Positions 46,427 through 58,900 of a stretch of 64,000 nt of DNA are shown one piece after another. This DNA comes from Smittia aterrima (taxonomy: Eukaryota > Arthropoda > Insecta > Diptera > Chironomidae). Both the position numbers and the translations under genes were made by a program. The first letter of the stretch is position 1. Every line of letters begins with the position of its first letter. The stretch spans positions 11,976,243-12,040,242 of the forward strand of contig CP093829.1 in assembly GCA_033063855.1 (NCBI GenBank). Direction: 5' to 3'. The notes beneath the pieces were generated by a model. It ran no database searches. It worked only from the letters and a program-made list of their open reading frames with translations, and had not been told where the DNA came from.

Positions 46427-48328
46427 TTTGTTAATTAAATGGAGCTTTACTCAGAACATTCCGAACTTTGAACGATTCATTAAAACAGCTGACAGCAACA
46501 TTGGAATGTTTCATTGTGATGTTTTCATGTATTTTTTGATGTTTCCACAAAGTTTTTCTAAACATGAGAAGAAAGGATTTATCTAGGTATACCTACTTCC
46601 TCTAAATTAAATTCATGCATTGTTTGACAAGAAGTTTAAACCCCCAAAAATTATACAAAAATTTTGTTACAAAACTTAGAAAAGTTTTTTTTGTAATCAA
46701 ATTAAAATATGTAAAAAAAACTAATTTTTAAAAATAATTCCTAAATTAAAATAATAAAAAATTACGGTCGGTAAAATTTTTTATTGATAACCTTTCACTA
46801 TTTTCTACAACGAAAATACAAAGCAAAAGTTGTTTTGCGAAATGAGTCCTCATGTGAATGTAGATAGTGAAGAAATAAAAATAGTGCAAGTAAATACGCT
46901 TTTGTCTTTATGTATCACTCACTCCTTTAAACGAAAAAAAAAAATTATTCTAAAAAGCATGTAAATAAACTTCTGTGTATAAACATCTTTTCACGCTTTA
47001 CTTGTAACTTACAGCCCAAAATACTGGCTCAGATGCGAAACATGAATGAATTGTTAGTGTCAACAAATATGTATGATACAATGCGTGCACTTCTTTATGT
47101 TCGTGTTTGTTCTTTGCTGAAATTGAATACAGATAAGAACTTTTACCGGCTTAATGAAAATAGCAAAAAAATTTTTTGCTGTCTAATTTTATTAAACAGA
47201 ATCAATATTTTGTGAATAGAAAATGTGAAAATGTTATTAAAATATTTTTTCGCGCCTCTTGGCTTCAAATGAAGGTGAATTTCAACAAAATTTTTAAAAG
47301 AAAGAGAACCCTACAACTTTTCTACTCTTTCAATTTCATCACACAAAAATATTTTACTCGCTTTTATGAGATTGGTACATTTTCTGGGCTCTCATGAAAT
47401 GTTCAAAAATTGGTTTATCTTTTATCTTACTTTTATAAAAGTTTTATAATTATTCTCTGAGTCTTAAAAAAATATTAAAGTAAATAAATTTCCAATCTCA
47501 TTTAACCCGGGAATTGTAAAGTTTCGTGTACAACACATAATTTCATTTTCACTCACCATCTTTTCACCACCAGATTTTTACGACAGTGCGAGTCTCTTCA
47601 ATTATATTGGTAAATTCAATTTGTATTCTCATTTGTTCTACTTAAAAATACTATCAATCGGCTCACAAAGTTCAATTGATTAGCGCGTAGTTGGACTGTG
47701 GCGACAACGAAAGGCGTAAAGTCGCGATAAAAAGATTTCTTTCTTCGCTTGTGTTCCATCTTGAATTTTATAATTTTACACGTCGACGCTTGTGTTAGTT
47801 TTGCATGAAACGTTCTGTCATCATTTTTCGGAAGCCGAGGGACGCTCAAGCTAAAAATGAATTAAAAAGGCTTCGGAAGCTGCTGATTAGAATCCACACG
47901 ATTTAATAATACAACGAAGGCGGTTGCTTGGTAATGGTTTAATTAATGAAACAATCGGACGCGCGATAGTTTGTAATAGAAGCCATGATGATGTGCACGG
48001 GAACTTGATGGTGGAAAGAAATATAAAGTGATAGTGTCTATAATACAACATTACACATCTCCCTCTTGATTGTGAATGTTTTTTCATAACATAAATAAGA
48101 GGAAATTTTCGCGGGATTCGATTTGATCGGAAAATGAAGACAAAATCGCGTTCAATAAAAAAATTAAAGGAAAAACCGTCTCGTGACTCGAAGTAATCCG
48201 ATAAAGAAGCCATTAGTGAAAACGATGCCCTCATTTTGAAGCGCAATAATTTGATTCGATTTTTAATTTTTTTTTCTTTATAAAATTGCAGTACAAATCT
48301 AAGGAAACGAGTGAACAAACAGACTACG
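46427..48328. other. Very AT-rich intergenic region and probable 5' UTR intron
   Basis: About 1.9 kb between the esterase cluster and the zinc-finger gene. 46570-47480 is extremely AT-rich, with homopolymer runs and no supported gene. The first coding exon of the downstream zinc-finger gene follows an acceptor ending at about 48294 (AAAATTGCAG), so its 5' UTR exon and promoter should lie in the right half of this region. Confidence 0.5.
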
Positions 48329-51200
48329 ATGCTCAACAGGAGAATGATCCTAGTGAGCGAGTCACAAAATGCTTCACAACATAGAGTTATAACATCAAAC
48401 GCTAATACAGGTAGAACATTGAAATTATTTGCATCAAATTCAATTGCTTACAAGAGATTAAATTTTAGGCAATAATATTTTGGATGGAAAGACACAAACG
48501 GTTTACACTACCAGTGACAAGACTACACACTTTATGAGCCCAATTGGTTCACTCCAGCTTACTGCTGAGGAATGCAATGAAATTCTTATGAAGCGCGCAG
48601 TAGCCGCAGTTCAAGCCAACAATCAACAACAACAACATACGATTACAACAACCTCTTCATCAGATCAGCATAATGCTCGTAAGTTAACCTTCAGGAACTA
48701 TTCAAAGACATTAGAGCTCATTCATTCTTTACAAATTTCAGCAATTTCAATTCAAGTGCAGAAAGTTTTGCAAACACTTGAAGATAGTGAAGACCAACAG
48801 GGTCAGCAGCTGACGCATTGCAAAATGGAACCCAACATGAGCCAATCGCCAAAGTTGGAAACGATAGAAATTGTCGTAAGTGGAGATAACTTTCAACAAT
48901 CGCAGCATTACATGAGCTCTGAAAACTTGCAGCACTTTGAGACAACCGAAGATGCTAAGCCCGTCATTCAAAAGAGCCGCAAGAATGATCCGGGTAATAA
49001 CAAAGAACGTCCATACGCATGCGAACAGTGCGGAAAGACGTTCTTGTTAAAGCATCATCTTACGACTCATGCTCGATCACATACAGGTACGATGTTTATT
49101 GCTGGTTACAGTTTCTTGAGACTAAACAATATTTTGAATCTTTAGGTGAACGTCCTCATGTTTGTCCTCATTGCGGCAAAGATTTCTCTCACAAACACTG
49201 CTTGAATACGCACTTGTTGCTCCATACGACTGAGCGTCCGTATCAATGCGGAGAATGCAAGAAATGCTTTACTCTGAAGCATCACTTGTTAACTCACTTG
49301 CGAGTACATACTCGGGACCGTCCATTCGTGTGCCAAGAGTGCGGTCGCGCTTTCCCTCTGAAACGCCATTTGGTTACGCATAGCAAGTTCCATGCTGGCG
49401 AGCGACCGTACATTTGTGAGGTAGGTGTAAGAAAGTCCCTACTAGCGTGTACTCGAGTAGAAGATTAATTTTGTCCACTTATTCACAGGATTGCGGAGAA
49501 AGTTTTGCACAAAAGGAACATCTTGATATGCACTCGAGATTCCATGGATCCGTAAATCCATTTGCTTGTGCTGATTGCGGTGCCACATTTGCTCGCAAAT
49601 TCCAGCTTATTAACCATGGAAAGCTTCATGGTAGAGTCCCTCATTCGTGCACTGTTTGTGGCCGAGAATTTCTACAGAAAAGAACTTTGGCAACGCACAT
49701 GAAGTAAGACTACATTTTGCCATTTTTAATTAAAGTTTCTAATTGATTCAATGTTTTAGAACCCATACAGGAGAAGCTTCATTCCCGTGCTTAGCTTGCG
49801 GAGAAGGGTTCGCCTCGAAGGCTGAATTGAATGCTCATAACCGACTGGTTCATGGAGGATTGAATCCAAATGCGCCCAACACTACGATCGTTACAAATAA
49901 AACAGCGACTGTCATCCAACAACAACAATCTCAGGCTCAAGCTCAGCAGCAAGCCCAACAGCAAGCAGCTCAACAACAAGCTCAGGCACAGGCGCAAGCT
50001 CAAGCCGCTCAACAACAAGCACAGGCTCAACAGCAACAAATCGAAGTTCAACACATCCAACAGCAACAGCCTCAGACCGTGACCGTTGTTGGAAATCCAA
50101 ATAATCAACAACTGATTGCCACGATCAGCGGAGAAACTCCCCCACGCTTACAATATGCTTGCCGCGAGTGCGGAAGTGTTTTTAATAGTCGCGAAGGTCT
50201 TGCTTTGCATTTACGCTTGCATTCAGGGGACAAGAGTCTCATTAACGATCTCTGTGCCCTCACCGCATCCATTCCGGGTCATCTTTTCCAAGGTACACAG
50301 CTTAATCAGCGTGAGTTTAATCGTAGCCTAAATGTTGACAACCTTTACCCTTTCCGAATTTCAGTTAACTTGCCGCAGGGCACGACATTTGTCACAACGC
50401 CAGGAGCTTCGTCTTCACCAGTCCCAGTGCAAATTATTACATCAAACGGTGAAGTCGTGAATCAGATTCTTCAAAGTCCGAATCATGGAAATCAACAGCA
50501 TCAGCAGATTCAAATCCATCACCAGCAGAACCAGCAAAATCAGGGAACGACTCAGATCAAACAGCAAACTGTACAACAACAGACAGTTCAGGTGAGCCAA
50601 CAGCAAGTGCAACAACAACAGCAACAACAAAACCAAGGTCAACAAGCCACTGTCGTTCAAATAACTTCGCCACCTCAGCAGAAAGCAAAAACACATTTTT
50701 GTCAATTCTGTGGAAAGAGCTTTGTTGCTAAGCATGGCTTAGTACTGCACAATAAGAGACATCCTGATGGAAGCTGTACACTTCGTTCACACGTTTGTCC
50801 TGAGTGCGGAAAAGCATTCTTGCAGAAGAATCATCTCATTCTTCATCAGCGCCAGCATCTGGAGCAAAATCGAGGCAGTAAACAGCAGCAGCAGCAACAG
50901 CAGGTAAGACAGAAATTTCAATTCGAAGACAAAAGCCTTCATCATTCTTGTACTTTTTAGATTCAGCAACAGGAGCAAGCTCAGAATGGAGATCAGTTGA
51001 ATCAACAAGGACAAAGTCAGCAAACGCAACAGATTCAGATTCAACAAGCAAACCAGCAGGGACAGAGTCAGCAACAAAACAATCAAATTCAATTATCGAC
51101 TCGTAATGTTCTGATGTCAAACCAGCCTGTACTTCAAGTACTTCCGGACAACACAACCTGGGTCAAATATGAGATCATTCAATCGGATCAGATGGAATAG
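48329..51200 (+). CDS. C2H2 zinc-finger transcription factor with polyQ tracts (11 fingers)
   Basis: Eight exons with continuous phase: 48329-48410, 48469-48678, 48742-49086, 49146-49420, 49489-49703, 49760-50310, 50365-50903 and 50961-51200. They encode 818 residues. There are eleven C2H2 fingers: eight in a near-continuous array from YACEQCGKTF to FPCLACGEGF with TGERP-like linkers, one YACRECGSVF after a long Gln/Ala tract (49915-50075), then HFCQFCGKSF and HVCPECGKAF after a second Gln-rich stretch. Such proteins bind DNA in the nucleus. The array recalls the Drosophila l(3)neo38 type, but I could not verify this. The ATG at 48329 follows an acceptor; another in-frame ATG is at 48344. The 54-nt intron 50311-50364 is a multiple of three and open, so it might be retained. 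Stop TAG at 51198. Confidence 0.85.
49912..50075 (+). repeat. CAA/CAG-GCT repeat encoding Gln/Ala tract
   Basis: An imperfect trinucleotide-rich region within the zinc-finger gene, encoding runs of Gln interspersed with Ala. Further CAA/CAG-rich stretches lie at about 50485-50645 and 50880-50903. Such tracts vary in length and act as flexible activation or interaction segments. Confidence 0.8.
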
Positions 51201-51287
51201 GGCGAAGTTTACGAGGAGTTTATGATTAACGGGAAGCGAGTCACATGCGTTCGTGTTCCGAACGACAGCGAAGAGAAGAAGGATTGA
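51201..51287 (+). other. In-frame coding-like extension after the UAG stop
   Basis: Directly after the TAG at 51198 the same frame stays open for 28 codons to a TGA at 51285. It encodes GEVYEEFMINGKRVTCVRVP and a short acidic/basic end. It reads like genuine protein rather than UTR. Either the stop is read through, or it replaces an ancestral CAG (C to T) and this is the truncated remainder of the ancestral C-terminus. See findings. Confidence 0.6.
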
Positions 51288-52770
51288 ACATAACAAAGTG
51301 ACTTCGCCAACGTTTTGATTTAGTTTCGGGTATTCATGTTGAGTTCAAACATATTCAATTAAACATAGTTTCTTATGTCAGTTAGGATAAGAAGAATTGT
51401 ATAGTTTGTTAGTGAGAAACTATCAAAGAAGACGAACTAGAGAACAACATGTCTGTCCTTAAAATTTTAATTTTAATTCAGTTACTGCAATAAGCTTGAT
51501 TGATCTTCAATCACTTCAGTTTCATTACTTTAGTTTTACAAACTCCTCGTCGCTTGAGAGAGTAACCAAGCCCAGAACCGCGACAAAATATTGTCGATCA
51601 ATAACGAAAATGTGTTTAAATTAGTGAATTTAGTATTGACGAAGCTAATGCGTCGTGCCCTTGTAAAAAGAATAAAACTTTATATATGAAAACTCTTATC
51701 ATTGAATTAGAAACGTAAGATTGATTATTGCAATGTTTAAGAATTTATGTAAATTCATACTGAGATTCTTTCTAATTTGGTATAGATTCAGAAATCAGTT
51801 TTTCCTCCCTCTCAACGCCATCGAGTCAATCGTCGAAATTATTTTCGATGATTTCCAGTACAAAACTTTTCCTTTGGACGATGCTCTTAGAGCTTTATCG
51901 TTCTTCAGAATTGTTTTTTTTTAATTTACCTTTCTTGTTTTGAAGAATGTTCGCAGACTTTCGATTAAATTTTAATTACTTTTTTGAGTTCTAAGAAAAG
52001 AAAAATAAAACGAAAATTATTGTAAAGCAAAAATGTTTTCCCTTTCATCTCAAAGGAAATGTTTAAGTTCATTGACAGCAACCACGAAAGCTCTTGTGTT
52101 CGACGAATTTCTATTTCAAAATTGAATTTTTCAAATTCTAGTGGTTATGCCTCTAGTGTGGAATATCCAATTTATCTCTGTCGAAGTCAAACTCGTCAAG
52201 AGTCAAATTCTAAATTATTTTTATTTCAACTGAGCATATTTTCAATGATACAAAGTTTGGTTTTTCACTTCTCCCGTTTACACAACGTTCATGACAACAA
52301 ATATTCAACGAATGCTGATACAACATCTTGTCTCATTAGAAGCTTAGGCGTGACGACAACTCTAAAAGAACAAGGAAACATATTTTCTGCATAATAGTCC
52401 CACTTTTAGTTTTCGCAGAATTTAATAACATTTTGTCCTAACTCAATATAACGAACACAAACATCTTTATGATTTCTCTAAATATCATCGCGCAATGCAA
52501 ACGAACAAAGGAAATAATTTGAATTGTAGTTGAGTTTGAAAGACTTGAGCTAATGATAAGTTCTACTGATAAGGCATGGCAAAAATTTTCTTTTGTTTGT
52601 CATCTCGGATTTTCCTTCTAAGACGCTTTGCTTGAATTTCATAAATGTCTACTTATCAACTATTAAACATTCGATTCCTTAAGTTTTGTTATATAAAATT
52701 ATTGGGCTGTGAAAATTGTTTCGATTTCATTTTAGTTCACGGGCTCTGTGAGCCAATTGCACGTTTTTCA
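51288..52770. other. 3' UTR of the zinc-finger gene and intergenic DNA
   Basis: An AATAAA at 51671 is a plausible polyadenylation signal for the zinc-finger gene. The rest is AT-rich with no supported gene. The right end should contain the 3' UTR of the minus-strand membrane protein ending at 52771. Confidence 0.5.
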
Positions 52771-55700
52771 TCATGGCTGATTCTTTCGATCGAACTGAGG
52801 CGAGAATTCATCGTTTTCCTCGACAGATGGAAGCAACTCGTCGGTAGAGTTTGGAGTGAGAATGTGTGGGCTCGTCGATGGCATCATTTGCTTTGAGATT
52901 GTGAAAGGAATCGAGTCACCAATTATTATTGTCGGTCGAGTCTTCTGCAGCTGTTGTTGTTCTTGCAATCGACACAAGTGTTTCTTCATCTCCTGCCGCA
53001 ACTCCTTATCTCGAAGTTCCTGTTCAAATCTTTTGCTCGAATAGCTTCGAATCGATGATGTTGTGCTACAAGAAGATTAATCAATTTGAGTTAAAAGAAA
53101 AATATATTTTCGATCATGTTACCTGTGAACACTTGCTAAGCTTGGTCTTCTGCTACCTGAAATATTTCGATTGAAAAAGTGATATTAGAAATAAGACCTT
53201 TCTGCATCGTCAAACAAACATCAATTGAGAATAAGCTCTCAGCATGCAATTTAATTTTCATCTCGTTTCGGAAAATTGAGAAAGCTTTTGAAAGCTCTCG
53301 GTCTGTGTGCAAGTGTTTGTTAGGGGAAAGCTTCTGATAGAACACAACCAAGTGAAATAAATGCAATCAAAATTAAGTAATTAAAACAGATACCACCATA
53401 TTGCTTTGATACGCTCCTGAAAATGCAGAACTGAAAATTATGAGATGATCAAGAGGGTGAAATAGATAGATTTAATAAAGAAAAACTGTTGATTTTCCTC
53501 GTTCCGCTTACCGAGTCTCTCTCTCACTCAGTCTAAGAAATCAAAAAAAAATTAATTTCGGAAAAATGTGTTTCAACTCGTCGCTCGCTTTGGCACCGTT
53601 TCAAGTGTGATAGAGAAGAGAATGAAATGCTTTTAATTGGATTGAATAAATTTCCTTTTTCGAAGCGATGTCTTTCTCTTCTTGGAGGCTCTTATTAGAA
53701 AACTTAAATCGTGTGCATAATGAAACAGAAATATCAAACCAACAGAGAAGAAACATCTACGGCGAAATTTGAAGTGTCTGATCAGAGTCTTTTGTACATC
53801 ATATCGAGCATACACCAAATACCAAATAGCAATCAACGACATCAATAACTCTTTTTCTTCTTCTTCTGATTTTTGGCTATGAGAGGATCAGAGATCAGTC
53901 GTAAGCATTCGAGAACATTCGTTTATCCAATAATGAATTTTAATTAAATTTCTTTATCGTTTGTTCTCGAACTCAACAGCTTCACTACTTCATTACACAA
54001 CAGGAAACGATTTAAGCAAGAGAAAGCTCTCTCGCCACTTTGTTTTACAGAACAAAGCTATAAAGTTTATAGACATTTATCACTTTCCATACCGCAAATG
54101 ATGGGTTTTCCGACGCTGGCGTTGGCATCGCTCCAAAGAAAATTTCCTGATTGTCAATAATGAGACTTTGTCCGTACGCTCCTTCATCGGAATCGGTCTC
54201 ATCATCGTCTAGATCGTCAATGCTGAAGGCAAGCGGGTTGGTGTAGCCCCCATCTGTTATAAAACTAACATTGTGTGTGTGGCTGTCGGAACTACAATTT
54301 AATTCACTATCCGTGCTCTTATTAACAAACAATTCATCTACACCTGATCTCTCATTCATATCGTTAGCCACGCGGACGTCTGTGTTCACTAATGCATTCG
54401 CCAGCTTTATAAATGGACGTGGCAGTTTCTTGCGAATCGAGTTCTTTTCGAGCATCGTAAGATCAATTTCGGACCTCGGATTAAGCCGCAACTTGCGCAT
54501 GAGACTATTGTGATTGCGTAGCGAGGGAATATCTAATAAAAGCATTTTCTTTTGGTCTTCCAATTGCTGTTCAATGTACTTGACTCTAAGCTCATTCAAA
54601 CGAGAATTCGATTGGCACGCTTGGTCTCTCAGCGCATTCAAGTGAAATGAATAAAGCAATATGGCAGCACTGCGACTCGCACCTTGCCGCGATTGAGAAA
54701 CGTTGACTCCTTTCGAATATGGTGCGCCAGACGATCGCCGACCCGCGTAAGATCCAATTGATCCAGTCGAACGTTGACTCGAACGTGAAGATGGCCGATT
54801 CGATTGTATTGTCAAAGGAATGCCTTGAAATGTTTTATTGATTGACTCAAATGCGTATTTCAGATTAAATTTGCTCTCACCTGTATCGCTGGCGAACATA
54901 ACTGGTGGGCCTGAATGCGCATCGGCAAAGTGCCGTGTACGAGGATACTTCGTTTTGCTAAACAAATGCAACACCATACAAATCAAGCCAGCGAGTACTG
55001 CAATTCCAGTCGTAACGCCAAGAAGCGTCGGAAGATCCGAACCAATAACTGACAAATCTGTGAAGGCGTAATTTTTTTTTCGATTATCCAATTTTGTTGC
55101 TTGACGATGTGTTTATTATCAGGTGTTGATGCCATCGAAACCATCATTAAAACAAAATTACCTTGGGTGCAAAATGTTCGCCTCGTGGGTTTGGAATGCG
55201 TCACTTCATGAAATCCCTCTTTGCACTGGCAGATCGCATTGTGATTTATTTGCTTGCAAAGCGAGTTTTCATCATTATGCAGGCATGTTAAGTCATAAAA
55301 GCATTGTTCGTCGAGCTTTTTGGCTGGAAGCATTGAATTTAAAATAACATTCCGCTACTCGTGTCTCTCGAGAGCAAACTCAACTTACGTTTTGCACATC
55401 CCTTACGAGGACCTAGTTATTTAAAAGGACAAGTCAAGAGTGTTAAGTTTCGTCAGATAATGAGGCACTAGACCCACCTATTTTCACTGGATAATTCTTC
55501 TCGCATTCGCACTTGTTGGTAATCGGGTTGCAAAACACATGATGCAAGCGCTTATCGCATGTAAACTCGCAGATTCCACCGACGACAGTTCCGCGGCCTA
55601 AGGAAGATTCTGTGTCGAATTACTGCCACCTTGAGAACGAATGTAAAGCGCACTCACCCGACTCATTCTCTTTTCGTATTTCGTCGTCGTAGTCTTCTGT

Positions 55701-55934
55701 GGAATCCTCTTCCAAGTAATCCTCACTGTCCTCTGACGTGATGACCTCATTCTCGGGTATTGATATTGGCTTCTTTCCTTTCATTAAACTGACAAAGTCA
55801 GCTGTGGGCAGCAGCTGAACTTCCGCGGTCGCATTAAACGATGTCACTGACATCACAGAACTTTTCACAGTCATATTAACAGCGTAGGCTTCTGGCACTC
55901 TTATCAACAAAGCTATCGATAGTATAAACAACAT
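52771..55934 (-). CDS. Single-pass membrane protein with Cys-rich (EB/EGF-like) ectodomain
   Basis: Eight exons: 55934-55658, 55597-55478, 55412-55389 (24 nt), 55323-55162, 55057-54093, 53430-53394 (37 nt), 53156-53123 (34 nt) and 53065-52771. Phase is continuous to about 637 residues. The signal peptide MLFILSIALLIRVPEAYA is followed by an acidic stretch (EDSEDYLEEDSTEDYDDE). About 14 cysteines then form small disulphide modules (CEFTCDKRL, CNPITNKCECE, CFYDLTCLH, CKQINHNAICQCKEGF), like EB or EGF-type repeats. A transmembrane helix (LLGVTTGIAVLAGLICMVLHLF) and a roughly 400-residue cytoplasmic tail rich in Ser, with coiled-coil-prone KYIEQQLEDQKKMLL, complete it. A 57-nt segment from a GTGAGA in exon 5 (after FASDTG) to TTCAAG is intron-like and frame-preserving. 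Function is not recognised; a cell-surface receptor or adhesion role is inferred. Confidence 0.7.
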
Positions 55935-58900
55935 CCACGACTTATGAACTAACAACAACCTCTTTAAACGTATCCAGCAGACTTCAGCGACTTTTGAAAA
56001 CTCATAAAATTTTATTATTGACACCCAGAAGCAGTTGGGGTCAAATATTATCATCTTAACGTCAACGAATGTTTCGTTTTCTCGATCCGCGACGTGATCA
56101 TCTAACAAATGTGATTCGCATGATCTGAGTTTTTAATCAAGTCGAACAACATCAATCACAAAGCGTTGAATCGATCACGGGGTTGCAAATCCGTTCGCTG
56201 CTGACAGCTTTTCATAAATTTTTCTGCCCATTAATTCCACCGGGAGAGCTCTGTTCATCGACGCGATTAAATATTGATCGGGCGAGTGTCATACTTAGTG
56301 TGCCGTTTCACTGAGCTTCATTTCTGTTTGTTTAAATCACAATTAGCCAGCCGATTCACCGAAACAAATAAAGACTGATTGTTTATTGCTTCTCGACTGC
56401 ACAGCGACATAAATCGAGTTGTCATCAGACACTCAGCAACATAACAACGAAAAACTTATAAATCCATAAATAAATTTCACGCTCGACACTCGGGCCTGAG
56501 CATAAAATTATAAATCGATTATGTAGCGCACGACTGGAAGAGTTTTTTTTCTGCACTCGTTTCGGCCTCTTCTTGCATTCTAATTCAAGTCTACTGTTTG
56601 ATTTATGTTTGCAGATTTAACTTGTTTGAAATTTTGCAAATTCACTTTTCACTTTAAAATTATTTTCAGCAAAGAGACATTTCCTGACGGTCAATTACAC
56701 TTCACAAGTACTTCCTGTTTCACTTCAAGAACTCCTACAATGTCTGAAGCCAAAACAAAGCGAGTAATTATTTGAGCTTTTGAAGCTTCGTCAGGTTACA
56801 TCCATTTTGCTTCACTTAATCTTCGACGGAAAATCATTTTCATAAGTTTTTTTCTTCCTTTCTATGCCAATTTTTTCTATGTCCGTCAGTGAAATTGAAC
56901 TAGTGAGACACGCGAGAGACACTTGGAGATTAAACAATATCAAAAGAAACTAAAAAATTTGTTAGATAAAATTTCACAAGAAAAGTTTGCACGATTTCGA
57001 TTTACAAATAGAATGCTTTTGAAGATTTTTTTTCCATCGCCGATGATTTTGCTCACAACTTCCCCTGTTTTCTCTGTGCCAATTTCTCTGCTACGTCACG
57101 GAGCCTGGGCTATGAACTAATTCGGCATAGAACATTCTAAGAGCTTCGTTTCATGATGAAGCCCTGCTCGATTGTCATGGAGAAATGAAAGTGCGCAGAA
57201 CGTTCTCAATTCTCGTAAACGTGATTGAAAATTTATTTCAAATCATTATTTAATTTCCCGCTCTCGCGAAAACCGCTTTATGATGTTTGGAGCATGAAAG
57301 GAATCCCAGCTCGAGCGTGACTACAAACAATAAAATTAACTACATCGTTTTGCTTTCGCCCGTTTCCACAAATTGAAACATGCCATGATTTTTGCGACAC
57401 GCCTCGAGATGGTGTTGTCCACACTTGAAAGCTTTTCGAATTTTCCGACTGTTTAAAAAATGAGTTTCAGAAAACTCCTTCTCCTCTTAATCGTTTACAA
57501 TAATCGCATTCAGTGCTTACAGTTCTTAATCGTATTATAGCGAGAGAAAGCTCAATCGATCACACTTTGACTGGTAAACAGGAACGAAAGGTTCAAAAAA
57601 CATTTCAATTCATAAACGAAATTTATCGTTTGTTGAAAGGTTTGGTTCTTAATTGAGCTTCAAAGCACTTTAAATGATTTCCTTTGATTTGCTGTATGGA
57701 AAGGTTTAAAGGAAATTCAATTATGGGTGTAATAGAGTTATTGGCAATTTCTATCAATAATGAAAGGTGAAACTTATTGACCGAAGCGGCGTGGAGACTC
57801 TTAAAATGCTGGAACTAACGTTGATGACGTCACGCATGTCTTGAACTGATTAATTAACAAAGGTTTAAGCTTCATTTAGGAAAGTAAAATTTGAAGATTG
57901 TTAACATGATTTATGAATTATTCCTGAACATCAAATGTGGAACACATTAACTCAAATATCCATTAAGATTGATAAGCTTTAATGTTCGCCTTAATTAAAG
58001 CATATCTTTGCATTCAACATGCATCCTAACGTTAAATGAAATGTAATCGACTTGAGGTGGAATTTAGACAGAATACGATTAAGTCACAAGAAATTTCTGC
58101 TAACGACACCATCTCAAATAAAGGTCCGAAAACTCATTCTTGTGTAAACAAGAGAATTCAATTTTACGCTCGTGTACGAAATAACTTTCGTCGACATTTT
58201 TAAAGTGGTAAATCAGGAAATCCCCAAACGGAGACATACTCCAGCATAAGCTCACAACTCAGCCAAACGGGAATCTTCTTTTTCCATCCGTTTCGGGTTA
58301 GCTGAGATTTTCCATCCCCATTCCTCTCTATCTGTGGGCGACTAGAACAGATGAGCTTAATATAACAAATTCTTCCATCAGGAACTTCATAACGGCAAGA
58401 CTAATTAAATTGCAAACAGATTTATTACTATCTAAGTCCATAAGCCTTCTGTTGTCCGTTGGCTGCTGAATTTCTGTATGCAGCACAAGAAGGGATCTGC
58501 TTGACGAAGAAGGAAAAAGCTAAGCGCGTAGGTGATCCCTCGAAGGTTATAAATTAGAATTAAACTTGCCGCCATGGCAACATAATGATTTTTTAATGAA
58601 CATGAATCTCAATTTCTCTCTGATTTTTTCTGCGCTTTCTCGCATCCCTGTGGGAACTTGGTTTCGTATGGGAGGCTTCTTTTCTGTCATAATCGGTTTG
58701 TGTGTTTTGCGGAGAAGCGTGAATTTATGTTTGTTTGGATGAGGTGAGCACAGAAGGAGAGAGAAAGAGAGAGAGAACGCAACAACAGCGAGTCGTCGGG
58801 AATGAAAAATTCGAGGCTATAAATTGCGAAACTTCTATTAGGTGAGAATGGCCGAGCGAGCGTTGTAATTGACCGGCACAGCGATGTTAACTCAAAGTGG

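Noticed and set aside
47887..48336. Minus-strand open frame of 149 codons upstream of the zinc-finger gene
   Set aside because: Composition is AT-driven Phe/Arg-rich sequence antisense to the 5' UTR/first exon. No recognisable feature.
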